Shown here: positions 17,981-28,455 of the stretch, piece after piece | Numbering within the stretch: the stretch's first letter is position 1 | Layout: the number at the start of each line of letters is the position of its first letter | Source: JACDAE01 sp963717195 | GTDB taxonomy: Bacteria; Chloroflexota; Ktedonobacteria; Ktedonobacterales; Ktedonobacteraceae | Assembly: GCA_963717195.1 (NCBI GenBank) | Contig: CAVQVR010000009.1 | Location: 1-64,000 of the forward strand | Reading direction: 5' to 3' | Length of the DNA stretch: 64,000 nt | Notes under the pieces: model-generated | What the model was told of the DNA's origin: nothing | Databases searched by the model: none | What the model saw: the letters and a program-made list of their open reading frames with translations, nothing else | Made by a program: the position numbers and the translations under genes

Positions 17981-20449
17981 TCAAAGAACCTCTACTTTCT
18001 CAACGATAGCAACTGTATCGACGTTGCCTGTGAACTGGACTGGGGATGTAGGTGCGATAGCCTCCTGCCAGGGATCCTTATACGCATCGACAGCGGACTG
18101 AATGTCCTGCTCTAAACGCTGACAGAGACCTTCCGCGTCGTCGACCAATACACGTTGCAGATGCGCAAGGCCCACACGCTCAACAAAACCGTAAGTTCGT
18201 TCGAGATACCTGGCATTTTCGCGATAGTATTGCATAAAGCGTCCCATATATTGCAGGACCTTTTCGTGCGAGTCTACGATGCACAATACATCTCCTTTGC
18301 GTACGGAAGCGCCCGCCGCACCACCAATATAGATTTCCCACTTGCCTCCTTCAATGGCTACTGCTCCTATGTCTTTGACGGTTGCTTCAGCACAGTTGCG
18401 TGGACAACCAGAGACGGCAAGTTTCATTTTGTGCGGCGATTCAACGCCCTGGAAACGCCGCTCGATCTTAATGCCCAGGTTTGTACTATCACCCACACCG
18501 TAGCGACAAAATTCGCTGCCAACGCAGGTCTTACAGGTACGAAACGCTTTGGTATACGCATGACCGGAAGGGATGCCCAGGTCTTGCCAGACTCCCGGCA
18601 GCTTTTCTTTGGAAATGCCAAGCAGGTCGATACGCTGCCCACCTGTGATCTTTACCATTGGTACACTATACTTTTCGGCGACATCGGCGATACGGCGTAG
18701 TTCTGCCGCCGAGGTGACACCACCATAGATACGCGGTATAACGCTAAATGTTCCGTCATTCTGAATATTGGCATGCACCCGGTCATTGATGAAGCGAGCG
18801 TCGCGCTGGTCTTCGTAGTCTTTGCCCCAGATGGTCTTGAGCAACGAGGCAAGACCAGCCTTGCTACCAGGATCTTCCTTGCCATTGGCGAGGGCACTGA
18901 AAACAGCCGAGACACTATGTAGCTTCTGCTCCTTAATGGCCTTTATCAAGTCAGGCTTATTCAGCGGTACACCCGCTACATAGTAGTGGATCGATGGATC
19001 TTCAACCAACTGATCACCTGCCGCCAGCTCCAGAATTTCCTGCACCTGGATCTTACATGCGCCACAACCTGTACCTGCACGTGTGGTATCACAGAGCACC
19101 TTCAAGCTACGCTTCCCCGCCTTGACAGCGGCGATAATCTTGCCTTTTGTGACGCCATTGCAGTTACAGATCTGCGCACTATCGGGCATATCTGCAACGC
19201 TGGCCGCTTTACTCTCATTTGCAAGCGGGAATAATAGCTCTGCCCGGTTCTCAGGCAAAGCCCCTTTGCGATCAAAAAGTTGCAGCAGCCTGGGAGCTGC
19301 CTGACCGTCTCCCATTAAGATCGCTCCTACGAGATGATTACCATGAATGATCAATTTCTTATAAATGCCTCGCCGCGGTTCGGTATAGGTCACGACCTCG
19401 TCATCCTCGCAACAGGGATCTTTCTCGCCCATCACTGCCAGCTCGACGCCCATCACTTTTAATTTTGTGGAGACGCTGGAACCCTGATAGAACGCTTGCA
19501 CACTCTCGCTTGTGAGGTTCTCGGCAAGGATCTGGGCCTGCTCCCATATGGGCGCAACCAGGCCGTAGGTCTGACCGCGATGCTGGACACACTCGCCAAG
19601 TGCATAGATATCCAGCACATCTTTACAGGAGAGGTCGTCATTGACGATGATGCCTTGCTCAACAGCGAGACCAGCCTGCTGCGCAAGCGCTACATTGGGG
19701 CGAATGCCTGTTGATATAACGACCATATCACACTCAAGTGCTGACCCATCCTGAAAAGCAAGGCCGGTGATATGCCCATTGCCAAGGGCGGCAGTTGCAC
19801 GCTTCTTGAGGTGCAGATTCACTCCCATATCTTCTAACGATTTCTGCAAGATTTTTCCAGATGGTGGATCGAGCTGTATGTTCATGGGATGCGTGGTTAC
19901 ATGCGCGACATGCACTTCGAGACCGCGATTGAGCAGGCCACGCGCCGCCTCCAGGCCGAGTAGTCCACCACCCACCACGACCACTTTCTGAGCACCCAGA
20001 GTAGCATACTCAATCATCTCATGGCAATCGTCCATCGTGCGAAAGACAAAAACACCATCTTTGAATTTGCCACTCTCATCAGCAAGATTGTCGAGGGCCG
20101 GCACAAAAGGCGAACTTCCAGTGGCGATGACGAGCTTATCATAGGGCGCTACCAGATCGTCCCCAGCGAGTACGACTTTTGCTACAGGGTCAATGGCGCT
20201 CACACGCTTGCCCGCATGGAGTGTGATATTGTTCTCGTCGTACCAGGCGAGAGGATTGATAAAGATATCTTTGGGATCGTGCGTTCCCGCCAGTACTCCT
20301 GAGAGGAGAATACGGTTGTAATTGCCATAAGGTTCATCACCAAACATGGTTATGTCAAAAAGATCGCGCCCCTGTCGGGCTAACACTTCCTCAACGACAC
20401 GCGCACCAGCCATACCATTTCCGATGATTACAAGACGTTGCTTCTGCAT
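17981..20449 (-). CDS. nirB: NirB, nitrite reductase [NAD(P)H] large subunit
   Basis: Reduces nitrite to ammonium in the cytoplasm. The start ATG at 20449-20447 (MQKQRLVIIGNGMAGARVVEE) overlaps the TAA of the upstream reductase by one base. Domains in order: FAD/NAD-binding pyridine-nucleotide reductase (VVVVGGGLLGLEAARGL near residue 148), a BFD-like Fe-S domain with CNCNGVTKGKI and CGACKIQV, and the siroheme/4Fe-4S sulfite-reductase-like half with TCVGSEFCRYGVGDS and KLAVSGCPRNCAEA. Length (822) and domain order are those of standard NirB. Confidence 0.95.
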   Translation of the reverse strand: MQKQRLVIIGNGMAGARVVEEVLARQGRDLFDITMFGDEPYGNYNRILLSGVLAGTHDPKDIFINPLAWYDENNITLHAGKRVSAIDPVAKVVLAGDDLVAPYDKLVIATGSSPFVPALDNLADESGKFKDGVFVFRTMDDCHEMIEYATLGAQKVVVVGGGLLGLEAARGLLNRGLEVHVAHVTTHPMNIQLDPPSGKILQKSLEDMGVNLHLKKRATAALGNGHITGLAFQDGSALECDMVVISTGIRPNVALAQQAGLAVEQGIIVNDDLSCKDVLDIYALGECVQHRGQTYGLVAPIWEQAQILAENLTSESVQAFYQGSSVSTKLKVMGVELAVMGEKDPCCEDDEVVTYTEPRRGIYKKLIIHGNHLVGAILMGDGQAAPRLLQLFDRKGALPENRAELLFPLANESKAASVADMPDSAQICNCNGVTKGKIIAAVKAGKRSLKVLCDTTRAGTGCGACKIQVQEILELAAGDQLVEDPSIHYYVAGVPLNKPDLIKAIKEQKLHSVSAVFSALANGKEDPGSKAGLASLLKTIWGKDYEDQRDARFINDRVHANIQNDGTFSVIPRIYGGVTSAAELRRIADVAEKYSVPMVKITGGQRIDLLGISKEKLPGVWQDLGIPSGHAYTKAFRTCKTCVGSEFCRYGVGDSTNLGIKIERRFQGVESPHKMKLAVSGCPRNCAEATVKDIGAVAIEGGKWEIYIGGAAGASVRKGDVLCIVDSHEKVLQYMGRFMQYYRENARYLERTYGFVERVGLAHLQRVLVDDAEGLCQRLEQDIQSAVDAYKDPWQEAIAPTSPVQFTGNVDTVAIVEKVEVL

Positions 20450-22593
20450 TATAGTTCGTCCTCTCGCATTGCTACCTGCGGCTCGATGCGAACCGCGCAC
20501 ACTTTGAACTCCGGCATGCGACTAATGGGGTCTAACGCCGGATTGGTTAAACGATTGGCTGATTGCTTCCCTCCCCAATGGAAAGGGACGAAGATAGTGT
20601 CTTCGCGTATAGCTGTTGTTACTTTTACGGTGAATATTGCGCTCCCACGCCGGGTTGCCAGCGTGACGCTATCGCCATCTTTGAGCTTATAGTGCTTCGC
20701 CACGCCAGGATGTATCTCGGCCAATGGTCCTGGCACGATTGAGTTCAACTGCTCGATACGCCGTGTCTGTGCTCCTGACTGATACTGAGCGAGCACACGA
20801 CCGGTCGTCAGATACAGAGGGTACTCGCTGTCTATCGGCTCTGCAGGCGGTAGATGACGGATGGTATGAAAACGAGCCTTGCCGCTGGGTGTGGGAAAAC
20901 GTTCCTGGAACAGGCGCGGCGTGCCAGGATGGTCCTCAGAAGGACAGGGCCAGAACATGCCGTCATTGTGCTGGATTTTCTCATACGTAATACCTGAGTA
21001 GTCGGCAATGCCTCCGGCGCTGGCCCGACGCAGCTCGGCAAAAATCTGCTCCGCCCCGTTGTAGGTAAAATACTGGTTCTTGCCCATGCGCCTTGCCAGC
21101 TCACAAAGCAACTGCGTATCGCTCCATACTCCCGGAGGAGGCTCAAGGGCTTGCTTGCGCAGAATAACGCGGCCTTCCAGGTTGGTCATGCTGCCTTCCT
21201 CTTCGGCCCATTGGGTCGTGGGCAGTACAATATCGGCAAGCTGCGCGGTCTCCGAAAGAAAGAAGTCGCTGACGATCAGCGTATCGAGTGAGGCAAGACG
21301 CTGCTGGACATGCATGGCGTTGGGAGCGGATACGGCGATGTTCGATCCCATGACAAAGAGTGCGCGTACACCACCTTCCCTGCCAAGCTGGTCGAGCATT
21401 TCGTAGGCAGACTTCCCAGCACCAGGCAGTTCGCTTTCCGCGATGCCCCATACACCTGCAATAGAACGACGCGCCACAGGATCATCAATTTTACGATACC
21501 CTGGAAGCTGATCGGCCTTCTGTCCATGCTCACGTCCACCCTGCCCGTTCCCCTGACCGGTCAAACAGCCATATCCACTGTAAGGACGCCCCACCAGACC
21601 AAGCGCCAGCGCGATATTAATATATGCAAGCGTGTTATTTACTCCCTGGCTCTGCTGCTCAACGCCACGCGCAGTGAGAAGCATGGCGGCTGGGGCCGTG
21701 CCGAGCATGTGCGCGGCCTGGATGAGTTGCGCTTCCGGCACTCCGGTCAGGCGCTCCACACGTTCGGGCCAGTAGGTTGCGGCAACCGCTTTCACCCGCT
21801 CGAAGCCCTCGGTCCGTTCAAGAATGTAGTCACGATCGATCAGGCCATTGCGGATGAGGATATGCAACAACCCATTAGCCAGTGCTGCATCGGAACCGGG
21901 CGTAAGACTGAGGTGCAACGCGGCAGAGCGTGCGGTGGCTGAGAAACGCGGGTCTACAACAATCAGCTTGCCGCCATTGCTGCGCTGTGCCTCGATATAC
22001 TGCATCATGGGTGGCATGGTCTCGGTAATGTTGCTCCCAAGCAGAAGCACGACTTGCGCATGTGGGAGATCGGCAAGCGGAAAAGGTAAACCGCGATCAA
22101 GACCAAAGGCTTTCTGAGAGGCAGCAGCAGCAGACGACATACAAAAGCGTCCATTATAGTCAATATTGGAGGTTCGCAGGGCCACACGCGCAAATTTGCC
22201 GAGGAGATAGGCTTTTTCGTTCGTAAGCGAGCCACCGCCAAAGACACCGACAGCGTCATATCCATACTGGGCCTGTGTGCGCTGAAACGCTTCGACAATA
22301 CGCGTCAATGCCTCATCCCATGTGACTGGAACTAACGTGCCCTGCGCGTTACGAGCGAGTGGAGAACACAGACGATCGGGATGAGAGAGGGCAGCGGGAG
22401 CTGTCCACCCCTTCACACATAATCCTCCCTTGTTTACCGGAAACGCAGCGTTTCCAATAACCGTGATATTTTCACGCGGTCCCTTGAGATACATTCCACA
22501 TTGCAATGCACAATATGGGCAATGGGTCGCAACGCTCGCACTCGCAGAACCGGCGACAACCTGCATATGTTCAGACGCAACAACGTTCATCAC
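20449..22593 (-). CDS. Assimilatory nitrate reductase catalytic subunit, molybdopterin type
   Basis: Reduces nitrate to nitrite with bis-MGD molybdenum and one 4Fe-4S cluster. The N-terminal cluster ligands are HCPYCALQCGM with the distal GGLCVKG. The molybdopterin segments include SNIDYNGRFCMSSAAAASQ, where the cysteine is a candidate Mo ligand, and SDFFLSETAQLADIVLPTTQ and GVNNTLAYINIALALGL. The C-terminal dinucleotide-binding domain ends TIFVPFHWGGKQSANRLTNP. At 714 residues it lacks the extra C-terminal Fe-S or flavin modules of some NasA proteins. It is the first gene of the nas operon. Confidence 0.93.
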   Translation of the reverse strand: MMNVVASEHMQVVAGSASASVATHCPYCALQCGMYLKGPRENITVIGNAAFPVNKGGLCVKGWTAPAALSHPDRLCSPLARNAQGTLVPVTWDEALTRIVEAFQRTQAQYGYDAVGVFGGGSLTNEKAYLLGKFARVALRTSNIDYNGRFCMSSAAAASQKAFGLDRGLPFPLADLPHAQVVLLLGSNITETMPPMMQYIEAQRSNGGKLIVVDPRFSATARSAALHLSLTPGSDAALANGLLHILIRNGLIDRDYILERTEGFERVKAVAATYWPERVERLTGVPEAQLIQAAHMLGTAPAAMLLTARGVEQQSQGVNNTLAYINIALALGLVGRPYSGYGCLTGQGNGQGGREHGQKADQLPGYRKIDDPVARRSIAGVWGIAESELPGAGKSAYEMLDQLGREGGVRALFVMGSNIAVSAPNAMHVQQRLASLDTLIVSDFFLSETAQLADIVLPTTQWAEEEGSMTNLEGRVILRKQALEPPPGVWSDTQLLCELARRMGKNQYFTYNGAEQIFAELRRASAGGIADYSGITYEKIQHNDGMFWPCPSEDHPGTPRLFQERFPTPSGKARFHTIRHLPPAEPIDSEYPLYLTTGRVLAQYQSGAQTRRIEQLNSIVPGPLAEIHPGVAKHYKLKDGDSVTLATRRGSAIFTVKVTTAIREDTIFVPFHWGGKQSANRLTNPALDPISRMPEFKVCAVRIEPQVAMREDEL

Positions 22594-22777
22594 GGCTTCC
22601 TCCCAGTTTGCTTCATCCTTCTCACCTTTATAGGTATTACCCTCAAAGGCATCTTCGCCATCCGGGATATTCGCTCGTTCTCACTGCATTATTGCTACGT
22701 CAGGTCTTCCTACCGAGAGTAAGAACAAATAAATTACAGCAGCACTGCCATGGATATGCTTTCATCGACTTGAGAAT

Positions 22778-22806
22778 AGTATAATATGCACAATTCAACC
22801 TTGCAA
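22778..22806 (-). promoter_or_regulatory. Probable promoter of the nitrate-assimilation operon
   Basis: On the minus strand TTGCAA (22806-22801), a 17-base spacer and TATACT (22783-22778) form a good sigma-70-like promoter about 185 bases before the reductase ATG. No obvious regulator palindrome is seen around it. The rest of 22594-23092 shows no gene. Confidence 0.5.
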
Positions 22807-23092
22807 GGAAGAGGAACATATCATTCCTCTCGACCAGAAATAGCCGTAAATTCTGCATCCATCAGGCATGGTTCTTGTAATTTGTGCAAATCATATAATA
22901 GTGTTAGTATAAAACACGTACAAGTGCATTTTTAGGGATACCATAAGAAAATTCCGTTCTCTCTCCATCCATAAAACTATGCACTATACACATATCTGCC
23001 AGGAGATGCGCCTGAGAAGAGGAATAAAATGTTCCTCTTTGAGATCGGGGTTTGTCTAGAGGGGCAAATAGAGGAGAGGTTGCAGGAGGAAG

Positions 23093-24220
23093 TCAGCGTT
23101 CCACCGGACCATGCAATATTTCACCCAGAGAGCGACTGGCCTGTCTCATAAGCGAAGATTGATCGTCTAGATAATACTGCAAACGATAGAGGCGCTCGAT
23201 CAGACGCTGATGGCCGTACATCTGCGCCAGGTGCGCCACTTCTATCAAGAGCGGCATGGCTTGCGTGATTTCACCGCTATACACCAGTATTTCAGCACGT
23301 GTGGCCTGTAGCAACATATTCCAGAGGTTATTAGTGGGCAGATACTTTTCGGCAAGCTGCAGATAGTGATGGCTCTTTTCGAGCTTGCCCATTCTCGCAT
23401 AACTACTTGCGTACTCTTCATAAACAGAACCAGGGCTATACAGGGTGAGAGGAGCAGCCATTGGAGAAATTGTATGGGCGATCTCCTCGGCATGTGCCAT
23501 TTCGCGCTCAAAACCCTCGTAGTCTTCATGGCTCGCATACGCTCGTCCCAGCAAAAGCGCATTATTACCCCGTGCCACTGCATCGGCAAGCGGCGTACAC
23601 TCACGCGCCTGTTCAAGAGAGAAGATGGCCTGAACCCCCTCGCCACGCCGCCGCAGCATATCACCCTGCTGGGAAAGAGCGAGGTTAAGCAAGGTCTGGT
23701 CATCAACTAACTGCGCAAGCTGCACCATCTCCTGAAAGTGATAAAGCATATGCTCTACATCGCGCGTCCTGCGGGTAATGGCCTGCACCTGACCAGCGAG
23801 ACAGTGAGCCTGTGCGAGAGCACGGAGAAAAACAGGGTCCTCCTCGTTGCCAGATTGCCGCTTCTTTAAATTGCGAAAAAAGGTATCGACGGTCGCGCGT
23901 GCCTCAACAAAGCGTGCCTGTGGAATGAGCATGGCGACACACTCAATCACTTCTTGTACCTGTGTCGTGGTAGAGATAGTATGTTTTGAAGCAGCGAGTC
24001 CAAGCTCTACTGGATCTATCTCCAACAGATCTGCGATGCGGCGCAGGTCCGAGATGTTCTCTAGCACGCGCTCACCATTCTCATACATGCGCAACGTACG
24101 CGCCTCTACACCCAACAAACCAGCAAGTTGTTTCTGCGTAAGCCCACGCGCTTTGCGATGTTCTCTGATGACATGTCCAACAGCAGAAGAGCGGTAGTCT
24201 TTTGAACTATGGATCGTCAT
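23093..24220 (-). CDS. XRE-family regulator with TPR-like C-terminal region
   Basis: The 375-residue protein has an N-terminal helix-turn-helix (IREHRKARGLTQKQLAGLLG, then VEARTLRMYENGERV) followed by about 290 residues of helical TPR-like repeats (for example EEYASSYARMGKLEKSHHYL). AGGAGGGAG precedes the ATG at 24220. This layout is shared with the genes at 50815 and 54903 here, in which peptide or protein sensing by the repeats is a common model. It is read in the same direction as the nas operon but has its own space upstream. Confidence 0.85.
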   Translation of the reverse strand: MTIHSSKDYRSSAVGHVIREHRKARGLTQKQLAGLLGVEARTLRMYENGERVLENISDLRRIADLLEIDPVELGLAASKHTISTTTQVQEVIECVAMLIPQARFVEARATVDTFFRNLKKRQSGNEEDPVFLRALAQAHCLAGQVQAITRRTRDVEHMLYHFQEMVQLAQLVDDQTLLNLALSQQGDMLRRRGEGVQAIFSLEQARECTPLADAVARGNNALLLGRAYASHEDYEGFEREMAHAEEIAHTISPMAAPLTLYSPGSVYEEYASSYARMGKLEKSHHYLQLAEKYLPTNNLWNMLLQATRAEILVYSGEITQAMPLLIEVAHLAQMYGHQRLIERLYRLQYYLDDQSSLMRQASRSLGEILHGPVER

Positions 24221-24551
24221 CTAGTCTCCCTCCTCAGGCGCTAGTACATGGCGTTAGCAACCAGAATACCTCTTTCCCAAATAAAATACTCTACCTGCTC
24301 TATCAACCTTCTTCTCATCCCTTGCACGCTATGGGCCGGCTTCAGCGTGTCTGCGATGCATCGACCACCCATCAATCACCGCCAAACGCCCTACAAGGAC
24401 CAGCTTTCTTGGCCACATTGAAATGTCAAACATCTTCAGCGCGTCCGCCTCCATCCATCGACACCCACCCCATCTCTTCTGAAAATCAACACAGTACCAC
24501 CTGCTCATTGTAGCATACAACGAACAGGGAGTGATACCAGTTAAAAACTGC

Positions 24552-24757
24552 TCAGGTTTCCTTTAAGGATGCGAAATGTTTCTGTACTGGCGGGGCGGCC
24601 CGATACTGTGGTGCCATTTGATGTAGTAATTCGCACCTGGCTTGCAGACGCACTCCCACTCCTCCCATCATCTCCCTCTTCTGGTGCTGTTCTAGGTGAG
24701 AAACGGCTGTCGAGATGACGACAACGACAGGGCCGCTTGCCTCACGAGAAGTCGGTT
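24552..24757 (-). pseudogene. C-terminal remnant cut by the IS110 copy
   Basis: An open, protein-like stretch (REASGPVVVVISTAVSHLEQ to LLHQMAPQYRAAPPVQKHFA) ends in TGA at 24552. It enters the IS110 end without a start codon of its own. The family is not recognised. It appears to be the tail of a gene interrupted by the insertion. The remaining part of 24221-24551 holds nothing convincing. Confidence 0.4.
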
Positions 24758-26358
24758 CTTCCAAGTTTCCTCTGAAAACCGCTGCCCAAGAACAAAAAAA
24801 GCCTCCCTGGCTGACGGAGGGAAAGAATTGTTCAGTTAAAAGAACCGCGATCACACACTCTCAGCATGAGGTTGAAGCGTTACGTGATAGCCTAAACGCT
24901 CCAATCGGGTGACCAATCGATGCTGAACGCGTCCACGGTCCAGCTCGTCAAAGTAGATGGCTCCTTTCTCCTGGTAGGGCTCATTGGTCTTGAGCATCTG
25001 GTAGATAATCACCAGAATACTGTGTCCAACCGCGACTGCCGCACGCTTACTCCCTCGCCGCTTCGAGAGCCGGCGATATTGCTCACCCAGATAGCTGTTC
25101 GTCCGGCGGGTCGCATGGGCCGCTTGCACCAGCGCCGCTTTGGCCCAACGATTCCCTTTACGAATGGTCCCCTTAAGCCGCTTGCCGCCACTTTCATGAT
25201 TACCGGGGCAGACTCCTACCCAGGAAGCTGCGTGGGCGGCATCAGGAAACTGGCTCATGTCAGTGCCCAGTTCCGCCAACACGATTTCGATCCCTCGGCG
25301 CGCCAGCCCTGTGACCTCATCGATGCGTGTGATTTGCTCATCAAATGGGCGCAAACGTTCCGCAATCTGCCGATCGAGTCGCTCAACTGAACGATCTTGA
25401 TACTCAATCAAACCGAGCAGTTCTTTGAGCAAGAAACGATGGTGCTCCTTGAGGCGACCACGCAGAGCCTGGACCAGCAAATCGTGCTTTTGCACGAGTG
25501 ATCCTGAGCCAGGCTCGCCAGTCGTTCAGGATCCTCTTGCCCCTGCGCCAGGGCATGTAGGATGGAGCGTCCGGTCTTGCCCATGACATCGGTGACCACC
25601 GAAGCCAACTTGATATTAGCATCTTCGAGCACCTTTTGGACCCGGTTGATATGCCGGGAGCGTTCCTGGATCAAGGTTGTCCGATAGCGCGTGAGGTCGC
25701 GCAGTTCGCGTTGCTCAGCCTTGGGAATGAAGCTGGGTTTGAGCAAGCCATGGTGCAACAAATCAGCAATCCATTCGGCATCTTTGACGTCGGTCTTGCG
25801 TCCGGGGACGGCCTTCATATGTTGGGCATTGACCACGATCACCTCAAAGAGTCCTTCTAACAGATTGTATACAGGCTTCCAGAAGACTCCGTTGATTCCA
25901 TCGCGACGTGGGTACATTTGGCTTCTTGCAACCAATCGATGAGTGCCAACAACTCACCGGTCATGGTTCCAAACCGCCGGATCTCTTTGCGGCGTTCTCC
26001 ATGAGCATCACTCACAATCAGGCAAGCCATAATGAATGCCTTGTGGACATCCAGGCCACAACAACGGGGATAGAGTACCTCCATGAGCATTCCTCCTTGT
26101 GCAATCTCTCTCTCGCTTGACTGCTGCATGGAAAGATCCCAACCAGGGAGCTGCTTCTGTAAGAGTTTCCTCTGCGTGCTTCCGATCTCGGAGCGACATG
26201 TGGTGGTTCCGCCAACTCCCCAGAGACATCTTTTGGTTCCAGTTCGTAACATGAAAAAGTTGGGCCGTTCTTGGGTTAGGACCTTTCCATCACTAGTATA
26301 GCTCTTTTTCATCTGTGGAGGTGTGCCACCGGCGCATGAGGTCTTTTGGTGAAGCCTG
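24754..26358 (-). mobile_element. IS110-family insertion sequence, copy 1
   Basis: The sequence is almost identical, in opposite orientation, to 28453-30056. The identity runs from GGTTCTTCCAA at the outer end to the TTCACCAAAAGACC end facing the ISL3 gene. There are no terminal inverted repeats, as expected for IS110 elements. The noncoding leader of about 270 bases upstream of the transposase and the terminator after it are both present. A few substitutions and two one-base losses separate it from copy 2. Confidence 0.85.
24851..26084 (-). pseudogene. IS110-family transposase, two one-base deletions
   Basis: Same protein as the intact copy at 28723, with start ATG at 26084 and stop at 24851. 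Two CCC runs of copy 2 are CC here, near 25503 and 25890 (plus-strand view). This splits the frame into three parts: the N-terminus to VAMEST, the middle, and from QKHDLLVQALRG onward. Both lesions are homopolymer shortenings, so consensus error is possible. If they are real, this copy cannot move by itself. One coding difference is V for I in ASWVGVCPGN. Confidence 0.85.
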
Positions 26359-26939
26359 CGTAATAATGAAAGACATCTGTTCTCCATTTCCATACTCACT
26401 ATTCATTCAAGAAGGTTTATGTCTACGACACCGCTTCTTCCACTGCCAGATGGACTCGATATTACTTCCATCACCGAGTCTTCAGATGGGCTTCTGATCC
26501 ATGTGACCTCATGCTGCCCCAGTTCAGTGTGTCCACTTTGCAGAGTGCCATCCTCTGCTATTCATAGTTATTACAGCAGAAAACCGATGGATTTGCCGTG
26601 CGCTGGTCGCCCTATTCGGTTATTGCTCACCGTGAAAAAGTTCTTTTGCCGAGAGGCCACGTGCCCACGAAAAATTTTTACCGAACGGCTTCCAGAGTTC
26701 CTTCAACCATCTTCTCGACTCACCATACGCTTGCGCAACGCAGTACAGCAAATCGGATTGGCAACGTGTGGCAAAGGGGGAGAACGGCTCTGCCGCAAGC
26801 TTGGCATCGCTGTTTCCAATGTAACACTGCTTTGGTCGCTGCATTTGGTTCCCATTCCCGCTGTTGGGAAGGTGAGAGTCGTTGGTGTGGATGACTGGTG
26901 TTGGCGTCGTGGCCAGCGATATGGCACCATTTTGGTTGA

Positions 26940-27219
26940 GTAAGTTAGTGACAGTCACAATTGATGAACAACAGAAGCCCTTAGCAAGCGCATCCATCGT
27001 GGTTTTCATCATCTGTTTACAACAGACACGCAGTACGCCTTGTGCTCCTGATGCTCTGAGCGCGCTCAGAGCATCAGGAGCACAAGGCGTACTGCGGATT
27101 TTGGACAGTATCGAATTGGCGATAGAACGCAGCTATGTCTGTTCAAAACAGACGTGCGAAACAGGACTTCCACGCTCAAAAAGAGAAGAAATAACGTAAG
27201 GTACTGGCACTAGAAGAAA
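26940..27219. mobile_element. Small non-autonomous element inside the ISL3 gene
   Basis: The ISL3 reading frame is broken exactly here and is in phase on both sides, so about 280 bp were inserted, with a possible GA target duplication. Imperfect ends in inverted orientation are visible: TAGTGACAGT near 26946 and ACTGGCACTA near 27204-27213. The centre is a 68-bp perfect palindrome flanked by two small hairpins (CTGTT-TAC-AACAG and GTCTGTTCAAAACAGAC). No protein is encoded. The exact ends are uncertain by a few bases. Confidence 0.6.
27029..27096. repeat. 68-bp perfect palindrome without spacer
   Basis: The arm 27029-27062 begins CGCAGTACGCCTTGTGCTCC and is followed directly by its complete reverse complement at 27063-27096. 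The 34-bp arms meet at GAGCG|CGCTC with no loop. Sequence outside the arms is not inverted. Such long spacerless palindromes are normally unstable in bacteria. Confidence 0.9.
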
Positions 27220-28455
27220 GATTTAGAGCGGCACCGTGTCATCGATCTGCTGCCAGATCGGCGAGCGGAAACCGTAAAAATGTGGCTTGAGCAGCATCCA
27301 GAGGTGGAGATCATCAGCCGTGATCGTGCCAGCAGTTATGCCGATGCAGCCCGGCAAGGGGCTCCTCAAGCCAGACAAGTGGCAGATCGTTTTCATCTCA
27401 TCAAGAATGTGCGAGAGAAGCTCAAAGAATTGCTTGATCGGAAACGAGCTTGTTTGCCCTGGAAAGAAGAGAAAGCAGAGGACAGGCCTGTGTCTTCTCT
27501 TTCCTCCTTGCAGCAGGACTCTACCCAAAAGAAGCCTGCAATTAGCCAGCAAAGCCGAAGGAAAAAGACTTCTCAAGGAAAAAGGGTCTCTGCCTCCAGA
27601 GCAACGCTCAGTGCGAATGAACGACGACGAGCACAGAGTCGCGAGAAGCGATATGAACGCTATGAGGCAGTGAAAGCCTTGCATGCTCAAGGATTGAACC
27701 AACGTGCGATTGCTGATACGCTTGGATTGAGTCGTCCAACCGTTCGGTCCTTTCTGAGTGGAGACCACTTTCCCGAAAGACGTGATCACCCGAAAGACAG
27801 ACACCAAGGCGTTGTTGCTGCATATCTGCCTTTTTTACGCGAGCGGTGGCTGGCTGGGTGTCACAATGGGCGTCAATTGTTCCGCGAAGCCAAAGATCAA
27901 GGCTACACTGGCTCGCGAGCTCAACTGGAGCGTGTCACAACGGAGTGGCGTCAACAGCTTCCACTCAAACGGGAAAGGATTTCGCCGCAGCAAGCTTCCT
28001 GGTACTTTATCATCAGCCAAGAACAATTGACCGCAGAGCAACGTCAACACGTTCAGCAGTTCTGTCAAGCCAGTCCAGATTTGGCACTGGCGTATGCATT
28101 GAGTCAGGATTTCATTTCTCTGCTGACTCAACAGAAGGCTGAAGAACTCAGCGACTGGTTCAGACGAGCAAAACAGAGCCAGGTTGCTGAACTCATGAGT
28201 TTGGCGAAGAGTATGCAACAAGATAGTTCTGCAATTGCTGCGGCGTGTTCTCTGCCTTGGAGTCAAGGGCAGGTCGAAGGGCAGGTTAATCGTCTCAAAT
28301 GTGTGAAAAGGCAAATGTATGGGCGAGCTCAATTTGATCTGCTTCGACTTCGCTTCTTGCGGGCTGGTTAACCATTTTTCTCTGCAGAGAACTCTGCCTG
28401 CTTCAGAAAGAGCTTTCTGAAACTTCCTTCTGGTTTCGGGCCAATGAAACCTCTT

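Larger units (their letters stand above)
26419..28371 (+). pseudogene. ISL3-family transposase interrupted by a 280-bp insertion
   Basis: DDE transposase of the ISL3 family. The first part has a Cys4 zinc ribbon (CPLC with later CREATCP) and reaches the first catalytic aspartate in VRVVGVDDWCWRRGQRYGT. The frame should continue ILVDLERHRVIDLLPDRRAE, but after ILV it meets a stop at 26941. It resumes in the same frame at 27220 with DLERHRVIDLL, then the second aspartate (IISRDRASSYADA), an HTH insert (GLNQRAIADTLGLSRPTVRS) and the C-terminal glutamate region (SQGQVEGQVNRLKCVKRQMY). Removing 26940-27219 restores one open frame. It lies between the two inverted IS110 copies. Confidence 0.85.

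Noticed and set aside
24202..24513. Plus-strand ORF of about 100 residues in the gap before the IS110 copy
   Set aside because: It has no ribosome-binding site, is Ser/Pro-rich with random composition, and overlaps the start of the XRE gene on the other strand.
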